From positions 186,001-250,000 of the forward strand of contig JAHCHX010000002.1 of the NCBI GenBank assembly GCA_026129545.1: a DNA stretch of 64,000 nucleotides. Reading direction: 5' to 3'. Below are positions 17,898-27,420 of this stretch, in pieces; positions within the stretch are counted from its first letter, which is position 1, and each line of letters begins with the position of its first letter. This DNA comes from Saprospiraceae bacterium (GTDB lineage: Bacteria > Bacteroidota > Bacteroidia > Chitinophagales > Saprospiraceae). The notes beneath the pieces are model-generated. The model saw only the letters and a list, made by a program, of their open reading frames with translations, was not told the origin of the DNA and made no database searches. Made by a program: the position numbers and the translations under genes.

Positions 17898-19550
17898 TTA
17901 ATCGAAATAAGTCTTTTTCCCTTTGCTAAATCGCACCAGCCGCGCCGTTTCGTTGCGGGGTTTCACCGTTTGATGAAAAAAAGCGCGCGCCTTGGCGGGG
18001 GTGTCGAAACTACCCGCGAAGTAACAGAATTTGCCGTCATTGTTTTTGTGCCAAAAAATTTCCCCAAAATCGCCGAATGCTGCATCGGAGGCGAGCAGCA
18101 ATGTGTCTGACTGTGCGATTTCCACGCAAAAGCCGCTGTGGTTTTTGGCCAATTCTTTCAACGATTGGGAAGGTTCGGGCTGAGGAGGTGCTGTTGGCGT
18201 GGCGAGGGATGGCGGTGCCGCCATTTCGGCAAGCATCATGGCTGGCTCTTCTTCGTGCAACATGGCAGGCGTTTCTTCTTCTTCCAAAATGTCGGCGGCG
18301 GTGGCGGGCAGGTCCTTTTCCGGTGGTGTTTCGGCTATTGCGGACTTGTCGGGGGGTGATTCAAGGGTCGGCGTGGGTTTGGCTCGCTGCGGTTGGGTTT
18401 TGCTGCTGCTGCTTTTGGGTGGTTTTTTGCCTTTGCTTTCTTCTTCCTGAATGATTTGTTCTAGGCTTGGCCAACGCTTATACTCCAGCGAGTCTCTCGA
18501 AATGCCTGTGATGCGCAGTTCGGTGCGGCGATTTTGCTGGTGTTCTTCCTCTGTGCAGGCTACTCCGTTGCGGCATCGGTTGACGAGTTGGCTCTCGCCG
18601 TAGCCTTTGGAGGTGATGCGAAGGCTGTCAACGCCTTGGCTGACGATGTAGGCTACGGCGGCGGCGGCGCGTTTGCCGGAAAGCACCATGTTGTAGTCGT
18701 CGTTGCCGCGGCTGTCGGTGTGAGAGCCGAGTTCCACGGTGAGGCCGGGGTTGTCGTTCATCAACGTCACCACCTTGTCGAGGCGCTCGGCGGCATCGGG
18801 GCGGATGTCCCACTTGTCGAAGTCGTAGTAGATGTTTTGGATTTGGATGCGCTTGTCAATTTTGGCAGGCTCCAGCTCGATGTTGGCGAGCAAGGTGCCG
18901 AGTTCGTTGCCTTTGGTCAGGTTTTCGGTGACGCCGGGCGAGAGCGTTGACACTCCGTCCACGCAAAGGATGCAGCCTTCTATGTTCACATAGACCTCGA
19001 TGCGCTTGGCGATGAAGCCGGGTTTGCGAATCAAAATCGTGTAGTGGTTGCCGCGCTCAAAAGTGTGTTGAAAAAAGGCGTTGGGATGGTTTTGGAGGAC
19101 GAGTTCGGGGCGGTTTTGGGTGCGGTTGAAAATTTCAATCCACGCCCCTTGCACGGCGTCCACCACCACTTCGGGGTTCTCCCGCGCTTCGGCGATGGTC
19201 ACGTCGAAAAGGTACCCCGGCCTTCGCTGCATTTCTGTTTTGAGAAAGACTTTCTCCTTTGCCACTTTGAAAGTTTGTTCCGCGTCGAAAAAAATGTCTT
19301 TTTTTGCCACCATGCGATATTCGCCGGGCGGTAGCAGGGTGGCAAAATGCCCTTCTTCGTTCGTGAACGTGTCGGCTCGGACGACGTTGCCGGGCAGTTC
19401 CAGTATCAGGATTTTTGCTTGTCTCAAATAACCACGATTGTTCTCCTCAAACACATAGCCCTCGACGGGTGTCTGTGCCATGTTTTTTTGGATGAAAAAC
19501 AAAAAGCAAAGTGTAAGAAGGAGCAGGGCAGGAAATGGCGTTTTTCTCAT
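17898..19550 (-). CDS. OmpA family protein with SPOR-like C-terminus
   Basis: The 550-residue envelope protein starts with a signal peptide (1-25). Residues 27-110 resemble a carboxypeptidase-regulatory or SdrD-B fold. The OmpA domain spans about 238-350: YYDFDKWDIRPDAAERL, ELGSHTDSRGNDDYN with the peptidoglycan-binding Asp279/Arg281 pair, and QQNRRTELRITG. A Lys/Pro/Glu-rich spacer (350-460) follows. The last 80 residues (FCVEIAQSD; CYFAGSFDTPAKARAFFHQTV) look like a divergent SPOR-type peptidoglycan-binding module. It probably anchors the outer membrane to the wall. The promoter is at 19587-19594. Confidence 0.88.
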   Translation of the reverse strand: MRKTPFPALLLLTLCFLFFIQKNMAQTPVEGYVFEENNRGYLRQAKILILELPGNVVRADTFTNEEGHFATLLPPGEYRMVAKKDIFFDAEQTFKVAKEKVFLKTEMQRRPGYLFDVTIAEARENPEVVVDAVQGAWIEIFNRTQNRPELVLQNHPNAFFQHTFERGNHYTILIRKPGFIAKRIEVYVNIEGCILCVDGVSTLSPGVTENLTKGNELGTLLANIELEPAKIDKRIQIQNIYYDFDKWDIRPDAAERLDKVVTLMNDNPGLTVELGSHTDSRGNDDYNMVLSGKRAAAAVAYIVSQGVDSLRITSKGYGESQLVNRCRNGVACTEEEHQQNRRTELRITGISRDSLEYKRWPSLEQIIQEEESKGKKPPKSSSSKTQPQRAKPTPTLESPPDKSAIAETPPEKDLPATAADILEEEETPAMLHEEEPAMMLAEMAAPPSLATPTAPPQPEPSQSLKELAKNHSGFCVEIAQSDTLLLASDAAFGDFGEIFWHKNNDGKFCYFAGSFDTPAKARAFFHQTVKPRNETARLVRFSKGKKTYFD

Positions 19551-19586
19551 TGCAAATCAGGTTTTTTTCGCATCATTTTGATTGAA

Positions 19587-19594
19587 CAAAAGTA
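19587..19594 (-). promoter_or_regulatory. OmpA-family gene promoter -7 box, abutting fmt start
   Basis: TACTTTTG on the minus strand ends one base before the fmt ATG, so the OmpA promoter and the fmt translation start share the same DNA. Confidence 0.5.
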
Positions 19595-20503
19595 ATGAAA
19601 ATCGTTTTTATGGGCACACCCGAATTTGCGGTGCCCTCGCTTGAAATCCTTTTGGACAATGGCTACGACGTTCCGGCCGTCGTCACCGCGCCCGATAAGC
19701 CGGGTGGCCGGCATGGGCTGCAGGTATCCGCCGTGAAGCAATTTGCCCAGACACGCAGCTTGCGGGTGTTGCAGCCGGAAAAACTAAAAAATCCCACGTT
19801 TTTGGAAGCGTTGCGCGAGTTGAAGGCTGATTTGCAAGTCGTGGTTGCCTTTCGTATGCTGCCCGAAGTCGTGTGGAATATGCCGCCACTTGGCACCATG
19901 AACCTGCACGCATCGCTGTTGCCCAAGTATCGGGGCGCGGCCCCCATCAATTGGGCGATTATCAACGGCGAGCCTGAAACGGGACTGACGACTTTCTTGC
20001 TCAAACACGAAATTGATACGGGCGACTTGCTTTTTCAGGAGCGGCTGCCCATCGGCGACAACGAAACAGCGGGCGAGCTCCACGCTCGCATGATGGTGTT
20101 GGGTGCGCAATTGGTGTTGAAATCCGTGCAGTCGCTTGAGCGCGGCGAGGCACGCCCCTTGCCTCAAAGCGATGCGGAAGCTTCCCACGCGCCCAAGATT
20201 TTCACGGAGGATTGCCAGATTGATTTTTCGCAACCTGCCGCACGGGTGCACAATTTCATACGCGGGCTTAGCCCTCACCCCGGTGCGTGGACCAGCCTTG
20301 ACGGGAAAAAACTCAAGATTCTGCGCACGGAGAAAGAACTTTCGGATGTGGGCCAACTGCCACCCGGCTCGTTTTTTTCGGATGGGAAAAGTTACCTGAA
20401 AATCAGCGCGGCAGACGGTTATTTGAATGTGCTGGAACTGCAAATAGAGGGCAAACGGCACATGAACGTCCGCGATTTCCTGAACGGCTACCGCATTGCA
20501 TAG
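19595..20503 (+). CDS. fmt: Methionyl-tRNA formyltransferase
   Basis: Fmt formylates Met on initiator tRNA with 10-formyl-tetrahydrofolate. The 302-residue protein opens with IVFMGTPEFAVPSLE. The catalytic core has Asn103 and His105 in MNLHASLLPKYRGAAPI, and the Asp of EIDTGDLL (139-146). The C-terminal tRNA-binding OB domain (about 205-302) begins near FSQPAARVHNFIRGLSPHPGAW. Length is normal and the gene is intact. It stands alone on the + strand between the divergent OmpA-family gene and a convergent unknown gene. Confidence 0.97.
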   Translation: MKIVFMGTPEFAVPSLEILLDNGYDVPAVVTAPDKPGGRHGLQVSAVKQFAQTRSLRVLQPEKLKNPTFLEALRELKADLQVVVAFRMLPEVVWNMPPLGTMNLHASLLPKYRGAAPINWAIINGEPETGLTTFLLKHEIDTGDLLFQERLPIGDNETAGELHARMMVLGAQLVLKSVQSLERGEARPLPQSDAEASHAPKIFTEDCQIDFSQPAARVHNFIRGLSPHPGAWTSLDGKKLKILRTEKELSDVGQLPPGSFFSDGKSYLKISAADGYLNVLELQIEGKRHMNVRDFLNGYRIA

Positions 20504-20517
20504 GGCCGGGACGGCAA

Positions 20518-21468
20518 TCAGCCTTTGGGTCTTTTTTTGTCTTTCCCCAAAATGTCTTTGGAGCGGCGGTCGAGCACGGGTTCGGGTCGCGGCGCCTCTT
20601 TCATGGAGTCGTTGAATACTTTTTCCACGAATTTCCACCGCCCTTTCTCCAATCGAAGGCCATCGTAGCTCCCGTCGGTGACAAACATGACACCTCTTCC
20701 GTAAGGGCTGGGCCAGGCAATAAGGTGGTCGAACAGTATCATCTGATATTGCTCGTCCCAGTTGACTTTGATGGGCGCGTCGGCGGCATATTCAAAAATG
20801 AGGCGCATTTCGGGCACTTTTGTGTTGGGTTTGTCAAACACGGGCGCGCCAAACACGGGCTTTCCGGTGTCATCAAAACTCAACACCTCGATAATTTTTC
20901 GTTTTTCAAAAAACGCAAAAGCATCGTATCCGAACAGCAGGTACTTGCGCCCCTCTTTCGCATCGAACTGAATCAGGTTGTAGTACAGCGCGCCATACCA
21001 GCGTTCGGGCGACATTTGCTCATACACAGGGCGGTCGTCCATATCGTGTCGGCGGTCAATGAGCGGGAACAGCTTGAGGTCGGCGCTGTTCATCTGAATC
21101 GCGCCGTAGTGCCGATAAGTCGAGTCATTGACGAACATCTGCCAAGTGAATATGCGAAAACTACTGTCGGGTGGCGCAAGGATGGATATGCTCTTGAGCC
21201 GGTCGAAGCGATATTGGAAGGAATTGTCGGTTTTTAGGGCGCGTGTCAGCACTTGTATGAGCGCCCTGCAAGCCGCGAAACGTTCGATTTCGATGGAGTC
21301 ATTGACCACCGCGTAAGCAAGCAAGGCCAAGGTATCTTCTGCCATGCGCAGTTGCTCTATGGCCGTTGGCGAGAGTTTATCCGCTTTTTTGTTTTTGGGC
21401 TGGGCTTGTGCGCCACACACAGCAAACAAGCAGAGCGCGAGCGTGAATAATCTGATTTTCAATGACAT
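20518..21468 (-). CDS. Secreted protein of unknown function
   Basis: I do not recognise a family. The 316-residue protein has a clear signal peptide (MSLKIRLFTLALCLFAVCGA, cleavage after AQA) and no further membrane segment. The mature part starts with a helical section (30-85), then has a beta-rich domain with aromatic residues (RIFTWQMFVNDSTYRHYGAI; WYGALYYNLIQF; YLLFGYDAFAFFEKRKIIEVL). The tail is basic (KDILGKDKKRPKG). It is convergent with fmt with only 14 bases between them. The position after the unknown helical protein suggests no functional link. Confidence 0.8.
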   Translation of the reverse strand: MSLKIRLFTLALCLFAVCGAQAQPKNKKADKLSPTAIEQLRMAEDTLALLAYAVVNDSIEIERFAACRALIQVLTRALKTDNSFQYRFDRLKSISILAPPDSSFRIFTWQMFVNDSTYRHYGAIQMNSADLKLFPLIDRRHDMDDRPVYEQMSPERWYGALYYNLIQFDAKEGRKYLLFGYDAFAFFEKRKIIEVLSFDDTGKPVFGAPVFDKPNTKVPEMRLIFEYAADAPIKVNWDEQYQMILFDHLIAWPSPYGRGVMFVTDGSYDGLRLEKGRWKFVEKVFNDSMKEAPRPEPVLDRRSKDILGKDKKRPKG

Positions 21469-21595
21469 GAATCTGGAACGGCTAAAAATTTCGGGCTAAA
21501 AACGCCTCAGGGTCACAAAAAATTGCCGTGCGTTGCATGGTGCTTTCGCTCCAGTCCGCGAGTTTCCCGTCCCCGCCCGTACGCCCGAGATTTTT

Positions 21596-23047
21596 TCAAT
21601 CAAACTCCGCCAGTTTTTCGAGCAGCCATTCGTGGTTGACGGTCGTGGCCTTTTCCCGGATGATTTCCTCGCGAAGTTTTTCGATGGTGGTTTTGTCACC
21701 GGGCATGAGGCGGGTGAGGCGGCGGGTGTATTTGATGAGGTTGAGGTATCCGCGTTTTCTGGCTGGCGTGAAGTTCTTGTATCGGTTTAGAAAAACGCGA
21801 AAAGACTCGAGGAAGGAGTCCAAGGCAGTATACTCATCCATCTCATAGTATGTGATGGTCAGCATTGCCTTTCCGATTAGGTTGTATCCTATGTCTTCAT
21901 ATTCCACATTGCTCAATAAGGCCAATACTTTTTCATATTTTTTTTGATAAAGATAGACGCGGGCCAGATTGAAAGAGAATGTGTTTTCTCTGCTTTCAGG
22001 AGGCAAGTATTCACGATAGTTGTCCACAAAGTTTTCAGCCCATTCGAGCTTTCCCAATCTCAATGCCGCAGCAATTAAATTATTGAACCTCCAAGGGGCG
22101 AGTTCGCCCTCCAACAAAAACACTTTTTTGTGGATAGCGTCTTCAAACAAATCAAAATACTCTTGTAAAAATTCTTTGTTTCCTTTGTTTATTTTACCGG
22201 TGCAATAGTGCAGAGCAGAATCAAATAGTTCAATGGCCTCTCTTTGAGGCATTTCCGCTCCATGTTTGTCGAGTAATCGTCTTAAATTATAATAATGCTC
22301 AACGGTTTCGGCTTCAAGCAACATTAACAATGAATAGTAATACACCGCCAATTCTGGGACATCTTCAATGGGGAAATTGATAAGATAATTCCGAATTTCA
22401 TCCATGAACTTTACCTGATAGTTGAAATTCCTTGTTCGCTGCTGACTCAACATGGAACAATAAAGTTTCAATTTCTCTATCCAATAAAACAAGTCAAGGC
22501 TATTCGAGATTTCTTCTATGTTGGCTCGCACATTCACTTTTACATCAAAATCCATCATCGTATAGTAGAGCCTTTCGGTAAAATACACCTTCTTGAAGTA
22601 GTCCAAAGTGCGATAGTTGACCTTGTCCAAATCATGGCGGATTTGCTTGATGGAGCCACTATACAAAGGCTCTATCTTTCTGCGAACGATAAAATCAAGG
22701 GTATCAATTGCTTGCTGGGTCTCGTCGTGCGTGATGGTTTCTTGTGCCATGAAGCCTTCCACATGTTTGAGTAAATCAGAACAGTACTTACGGAAGCTGA
22801 CATCATCGTAGGGTTCGCCGGGGAACATTTTTTTCCACACGGCCTGCCGGTCGAATCCCTCCTTGCCTCTCTCGATGTGCTCGAGCATGATTTCGCCTAA
22901 TTTGGTGAGTGTCTTGCTTTGGTTGAAATAGGGCGAGTGGAGGTATTTCACCAGACGTTTTCGCTCGGATGGGTGTAGGTAGCGGAGCGTCAGAAACACC
23001 TTATTCGTATGTTCCGCTCCGAGGCGTGTGTTATTTTTTTTCGACAT
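21596..23047 (-). CDS. Large helical cytoplasmic protein of unknown function (TPR-like)
   Basis: No named domain is evident. The 483-residue protein has no signal peptide and is almost entirely helical, with repeating pairs of amphipathic helices from about 150 to 450 (ELAVYYYSLLMLLEAETVEHYYNL; AWNFV-like blocks; ARVYLYQKKYEKVLALLSNVEY), the pattern of tetratricopeptide or similar solenoid repeats. The N-terminus (SERKRLVKYLHSPYFNQ) is basic. Base composition is lower in GC than neighbouring genes, around its middle in particular. A -7 box TATCTTTG lies about 85 bases upstream. Confidence 0.8.
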   Translation of the reverse strand: MSKKNNTRLGAEHTNKVFLTLRYLHPSERKRLVKYLHSPYFNQSKTLTKLGEIMLEHIERGKEGFDRQAVWKKMFPGEPYDDVSFRKYCSDLLKHVEGFMAQETITHDETQQAIDTLDFIVRRKIEPLYSGSIKQIRHDLDKVNYRTLDYFKKVYFTERLYYTMMDFDVKVNVRANIEEISNSLDLFYWIEKLKLYCSMLSQQRTRNFNYQVKFMDEIRNYLINFPIEDVPELAVYYYSLLMLLEAETVEHYYNLRRLLDKHGAEMPQREAIELFDSALHYCTGKINKGNKEFLQEYFDLFEDAIHKKVFLLEGELAPWRFNNLIAAALRLGKLEWAENFVDNYREYLPPESRENTFSFNLARVYLYQKKYEKVLALLSNVEYEDIGYNLIGKAMLTITYYEMDEYTALDSFLESFRVFLNRYKNFTPARKRGYLNLIKYTRRLTRLMPGDKTTIEKLREEIIREKATTVNHEWLLEKLAEFD

Positions 23048-23132
23048 CGGTTGTTGAGTGCGTTTCTCTAAACGATTGACTTCGATGGACTTAGCCGAGC
23101 GAGTTCGTCGAGCGTTTGAGCAAAGGTTTTGG

Positions 23133-23140
23133 CAAAGATA
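23133..23140 (-). promoter_or_regulatory. Promoter -7 box of the helical-protein gene
   Basis: TATCTTTG on the minus strand, matching TAnnTTTG, 85 bases upstream of the ATG. Confidence 0.4.
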
Positions 23141-23217
23141 TTTTTTTTGTTCATGTGGGGGTTGGAACTTCGGAAAAGGTCTAATTTTGGTCGTTTTTTT
23201 AATTTAATACCGCAGCC

Positions 23218-25758
23218 ATGAATGTACCTCTACTTCAACCTCGTTTTCGGGTGTTGTTGTTCCCCCTGCTCATCGCTTTCGGAACCCCCCGTTTCGTCTC
23301 AGCACAATCAGGAGCCTTCAAAAACTTGACCACTTCGGTCAATAAAGAGGTCTCCGACACCATTTCAGGCACCAGCCTATTTGTTTACAAAGCCAGCCCT
23401 ACCGCAAAACACGGCAAAATGCAAATCCACCTCCTTCAAAGTGGAGGTGCGGGCACCCCTCACATCTATCGAATTGGCTATCAGCCCGGCCCCGGTTTTA
23501 TTGGTGTGGATACTTTTGTTGTTCAACTTTCCTATCTCAATTCGTGGCCTTTTTTGGTGTATCAAGCCTATCGGGTTGTGGTCTATCCTTCGGATTTGTT
23601 CCCGCAACCCGACTATGCCGTGACCGCTATCGGCACGCCTGTCACCATCAATGTGTTGGCTAATGATGTGGGCAATGGCCCATTGACCGTGACGGCTATA
23701 CCTTTGATTAACAATGGCACGGTCAGCGTCGGCAACAACAATGATCTGGTGTTCACCCCTACCGCCGGCTTCACGGGGGTGGCGCATCTCAATTATGTGG
23801 TTTGCGACTCCTTGAATCATTGCAAAACCACTCATGCCAGCATCGGGGTGCATGGCAATGCCCCCCCGAACAGCGACACGTTACAAGTGGCTACGACAAA
23901 GAATACCCGGCTGACCATTCCGCTGCTCCATGATGGCTACGCGCTGTTCCAGGCACCGGCCAACGGCACGGTGAGCGTGGACGGCGGCTTGTCGTTTCGC
24001 TACATCCCGAACGCCAATTTCGTTGGCGCCGACCAGTTTGTGCTAGCCAACAACAACTTCGGCACCGTAGTCTATAAAACGGTGAAGGTGAACGTGTTGA
24101 ACACGCCTCACCAAAACAAAATGGCTATGGACGACAGGGTATTTACTCCAAAGGGGCGACCTATTACTTTTAATGTCCGCCAAAACGACATCGGCAATTT
24201 GCTGGTGAAAAGCTGGGTGGTGCCACAGGGGTTTCCCGGCACCCTTTCCAATACGCTGGGCAACGGCAACGTGACTTTCACGCCCAACCCGGATTTCGTC
24301 GGTACGGCCACTTTCCAATATCGCATCGGCAATCAGCAAATTGCCAACTTGGAGACGGCCACCGTGAGCGTCGTGGTGGGCAATATGAATCCGGCATATT
24401 CCGAGTTTGAATTGACCACCCCGACGGAAACCCCTTTTGTGTTCAACTATCGCATCCCTTTCAACGATTTTGAGCTTTCTGTTTTGAACGCGCCCGAACA
24501 CGGTGTTTGTGATTTTTATCCCGGCTATTCCACGCAGACCCTCAACGGGCAAACGGTGTCGGGCCACAACCTGCTGATTTACACGCCCGATGCAGGTTTT
24601 GTCGGGACAGATGAATTTGAGGTCAATTATTGCGTAAGCGCCAACGGCGAATGTCAGTCCTTCATCGTGAGGATGAATGTGGCAGACATCCTGAGCGCGG
24701 ATGCCCCCTATTGCATCAATGAGTGCGTCTGGCTCGGTGATGTGAACAACGACGGAATCGTCAACAACAAAGATGTCTTGCCCTTGGGCCACTATATGGG
24801 CTGGGACGGAGCTCAACGCCCAAACGCCGCCTTTGAATGGTACGGCCAATTTGCCCCCAATTGGAACAACCCTTTTAGTGGAAATGCGGTGGACATGAAA
24901 CACGCCGATACGGATGGGAATGGGGTGGTCAATCACCTTGATACTGCCGCGCTCAACCTGTTCTATGGCAGCCTCAACAATTTGCTCCCGCATATACCGC
25001 CTACTTCCAAGAGCCTGCCGTTTTCACTCAAACTTTTGACTCCAAACCCACAAATTGGCGATTTGGTGCAGGTGGAAGTGTCGCTTGGCAGCGACTCGTC
25101 ACCTGTGACCGACCTGTATGGGTTCACGTTCGACATTTCGCTCAGCCCGAATATCGTGGATTCGGCTTTCAAAATGACTTACTTTGAAAATTCGTGGCTC
25201 AACCTGAACACGCCTTCGCTTTGGTTGGATAACAACCCACGTCAAGGACGACTTGAAACCGCTTTCACGCGCACGGGCGGCACCCCCACAAGCGGCAAGG
25301 GCATCATCGGCCAATTTGACTTCATCATCATTGACATTATTGATGGTGCCAGACCGGGCAAGCAAAACGAGCAACCATCTTTTACCATCACTATTGACAA
25401 CCCCATGCTCTTTTCTGGCAGTGGAGGAATGTTGTCAGGCGAAAATCAGGTCGTGGAAATACCGATATGGACGACAATGAAGGGAAGAGCACAGGATGAA
25501 AAAGCATCCGACGGAGGCGAAGGCTTCCTTGTGCATCCTTCTCCCGCCAACGACAGGCTCCGCATCCGACTGGACGGCAATGATTTCATAGAGGCGCTTG
25601 CCATTTTTGATGTGGCGGGCCGACAGGTACATAGCGCTCAAAAAGTGCAGCAATCCTACACCGAAATCAATATCAGCCACTTGTCGCCGGGTTTCTATGT
25701 AGTCTCCGCTCAAACAAGTGTCGGTGTGTTGACGAAGAAGTTTCAAATCGTGCGCTGA
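23218..25758 (+). CDS. T9SS type A protein with tandem Ig/cadherin-like domains and a dockerin-like module
   Basis: The 846-residue secreted protein has a signal peptide ending near RFVSAQ. Repeats of the tandem Ig-like type follow, each with a VNVLANDVG-like strand and a FTPTAGFTGVAHLNYVV strand (about 60-200, 210-300, 305-395, 400-490). Residues about 500-590 contain two EF-hand-like loops, LGDVNNDGIVNNKDV and ADTDGNGVVNHLDT, the layout of a type I dockerin, separated by an unusually long insert. A cohesin-like or beta domain follows (615-760), then a type A T9SS domain (VHPSPANDRLRIRLDG; LSPGFYVVSAQ). Likely a calcium-binding cell-surface protein; whether it assembles with a cohesin is unknown. 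Confidence 0.88.
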   Translation: MNVPLLQPRFRVLLFPLLIAFGTPRFVSAQSGAFKNLTTSVNKEVSDTISGTSLFVYKASPTAKHGKMQIHLLQSGGAGTPHIYRIGYQPGPGFIGVDTFVVQLSYLNSWPFLVYQAYRVVVYPSDLFPQPDYAVTAIGTPVTINVLANDVGNGPLTVTAIPLINNGTVSVGNNNDLVFTPTAGFTGVAHLNYVVCDSLNHCKTTHASIGVHGNAPPNSDTLQVATTKNTRLTIPLLHDGYALFQAPANGTVSVDGGLSFRYIPNANFVGADQFVLANNNFGTVVYKTVKVNVLNTPHQNKMAMDDRVFTPKGRPITFNVRQNDIGNLLVKSWVVPQGFPGTLSNTLGNGNVTFTPNPDFVGTATFQYRIGNQQIANLETATVSVVVGNMNPAYSEFELTTPTETPFVFNYRIPFNDFELSVLNAPEHGVCDFYPGYSTQTLNGQTVSGHNLLIYTPDAGFVGTDEFEVNYCVSANGECQSFIVRMNVADILSADAPYCINECVWLGDVNNDGIVNNKDVLPLGHYMGWDGAQRPNAAFEWYGQFAPNWNNPFSGNAVDMKHADTDGNGVVNHLDTAALNLFYGSLNNLLPHIPPTSKSLPFSLKLLTPNPQIGDLVQVEVSLGSDSSPVTDLYGFTFDISLSPNIVDSAFKMTYFENSWLNLNTPSLWLDNNPRQGRLETAFTRTGGTPTSGKGIIGQFDFIIIDIIDGARPGKQNEQPSFTITIDNPMLFSGSGGMLSGENQVVEIPIWTTMKGRAQDEKASDGGEGFLVHPSPANDRLRIRLDGNDFIEALAIFDVAGRQVHSAQKVQQSYTEINISHLSPGFYVVSAQTSVGVLTKKFQIVR

Positions 25759-25895
25759 CGGTCGCGTGTATGGCGCAAGTCCTTTTTTCACACTACTGGG
25801 CATTTCAAATTTGCCACGAAGTCACAAAGACGCAAAGCAAAATACTCATTGATTTCCGCATTTTGTGCCTTTGTGTCTTGCGGCATAAAAATAAT

Positions 25896-26017
25896 ATATA
25901 CCTCGTGCCGCCAAGTTTTCAGCATGGTTGGAAGGATGAGATCACGTTTACTAAACTTCAAAAGTTTAGTAAACGTTACCCTAGACGATGCTGAAAACTT
26001 GGCGGCGCGAGGTATAT
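25896..26017. repeat. Nested palindromes in a 480-bp gene-free stretch
   Basis: Outer arms 25896-25925 and 25988-26017 match at 29 of 30 positions (ATATACCTCG... to ...TTTTCAGCAT). Inside them, 25944-25958 (ACGTTTACTAAACTT) and 25962-25976 form a perfect 15-bp stem with a 3-base loop. The inner stem is a variant of the palindrome repeated in the TonB receptor gene. Upstream, 25815-25886 holds inverted CACAAAGACGCAAAG-type repeats. From 26020 to 26239 I see nothing recognisable. Confidence 0.75.
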
Positions 26018-26239
26018 TCAGGTTGGCGACGGCACTCGGTTAGTGCTCATGTCTTGGTTTTGCGAGGTGCCATTCCGCCGCATGGTAGCACGGGCGCTGT
26101 GAGATGCGCGGGGGGCAAGACCCTCGCATGGCAACATTTCGCCCGATGGGGCCTACCGTTCGAGTGCTACCGAATTTTGCCCCGCCGAGTCAGGTGCTTA
26201 CCGCATTCGTTACAGTCAGCAAAATTCAATCTTGCCGCA

Positions 26240-27382
26240 CTACGACAAGCGGCGCTTGTAATCATTGTAGTTGAATTTCCGCACCACATCCAATCCCCCT
26301 TCTTTTCGCCAAATAGCGATGCTGGGGTGCGTCACCCCGTTGAAAGTGGTGGTTTTTACCATCGTGTAGTGAATCATGTCCTCGAACACGATTTTCTGAC
26401 CGACTTTCAGAGGCTTTTCAAATGAGTATGCCTCCATGAAATCGCCGCTGAGACAACTCACCCCCCCAAGTCGGTAAAGATGTTTGTCGCCGGGCGCGGG
26501 GTCGGCAGTGGCGCCGCGAACAGCGGGTCGGTATGGCATTTCGAGCGTGTCGGGCGCGTGAGCGGTGAATGACATATCGAGAATGGCCGTTTTCACGCCT
26601 TTGTTTTGCACAATATCGAGCACGGTGCTGACGAGCACCCCAGTGTCCCACGCAAAGGCGCTGCCGGGTTCCAGAATGACTTGCAAATGCGGCCAACGTT
26701 TTCTGAACGACGTGAGCACCCGTATCAAGTGTTCCACGTCATAGCCTTTCCGCGTCATCAGGTGGCCGCCGCCAAAATTGACCCATTGGAGGGCGGGCAA
26801 GAATTTCCCAAACTGACGTTCAAAATGCTCCAGCGTTTTTTCCAAATCGTAACTCGTGCTTTCGCAAAGGGTGTGGAAATGCAGCCCCTCTAGGCCATCT
26901 GGCAATTTTCCCTTAAAATTCTCGACAGGCTCTCCGAGGCGCGACCCCGGCGACGCGGGGTTGTAGAGCGCCGTCCCGACGGGCGACCATCCGGGATTGA
27001 CCCGAATGCCGGGGCTGATGTGTTCGGGGTGTCGCTCCAGCTTTTTTCGGAAACGCCGATACTGCGCCTGCGAGTTGAAGGTGATGTGGCTGGAATATCC
27101 CATGATTTTGCCGAATTCGCGGGGCAAATAGGCGACAGCGTAGGTATGTGCCTTGGTTTTCATTTCCTCAAAACACAGCCGTGCCTCGTGCAGGGAGGAG
27201 GCTGTGGCGCCTTGCACATATTCGCGCACAATGGGGAAGGCGCTCCACATGGCAAAGCCCTTGAACGCCAAGATTATTTGCACACCCGCCTCGCGTTGCA
27301 CGCGAGCGATGGTTTCCAGATTGTTGCGCAAAAGGCGCTCTTCGAGCACAAAGCAGGGGGAAGGAATTTTGTTGATGTCCAT
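26240..27382 (-). CDS. nspC: Carboxynorspermidine decarboxylase
   Basis: NspC is a PLP enzyme of the alanine-racemase fold that decarboxylates carboxy(nor)spermidine in the alternative polyamine pathway. I start at MDINKIPSPCFVLEERLL; the frame continues to a TTG at 27418. Signature blocks are LAFKGFAMWSAF with the PLP Lys near residue 40, GIRVNPG, LHFHTLCES (about 176-184), NFGGGHLMTRKGYD and LEPGSAFAWDTG. The catalytic Cys and Asp region is LGGVSCLSGDFME. All are intact. The partner carboxynorspermidine dehydrogenase is not in the window. No Fic-related link is evident, despite the adjacent upstream Fic gene. Confidence 0.93.
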   Translation of the reverse strand: MDINKIPSPCFVLEERLLRNNLETIARVQREAGVQIILAFKGFAMWSAFPIVREYVQGATASSLHEARLCFEEMKTKAHTYAVAYLPREFGKIMGYSSHITFNSQAQYRRFRKKLERHPEHISPGIRVNPGWSPVGTALYNPASPGSRLGEPVENFKGKLPDGLEGLHFHTLCESTSYDLEKTLEHFERQFGKFLPALQWVNFGGGHLMTRKGYDVEHLIRVLTSFRKRWPHLQVILEPGSAFAWDTGVLVSTVLDIVQNKGVKTAILDMSFTAHAPDTLEMPYRPAVRGATADPAPGDKHLYRLGGVSCLSGDFMEAYSFEKPLKVGQKIVFEDMIHYTMVKTTTFNGVTHPSIAIWRKEGGLDVVRKFNYNDYKRRLS

Positions 27383-27420
27383 GAGGCAAGTCAGTATTTT
27401 GTAGAATTTTGGAAACAAAA

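Noticed and set aside
26020..26239. Possible structured RNA or tRNA in the spacer before nspC
   Set aside because: I could not form a cloverleaf or a known riboswitch fold; only loose inverted segments were seen.
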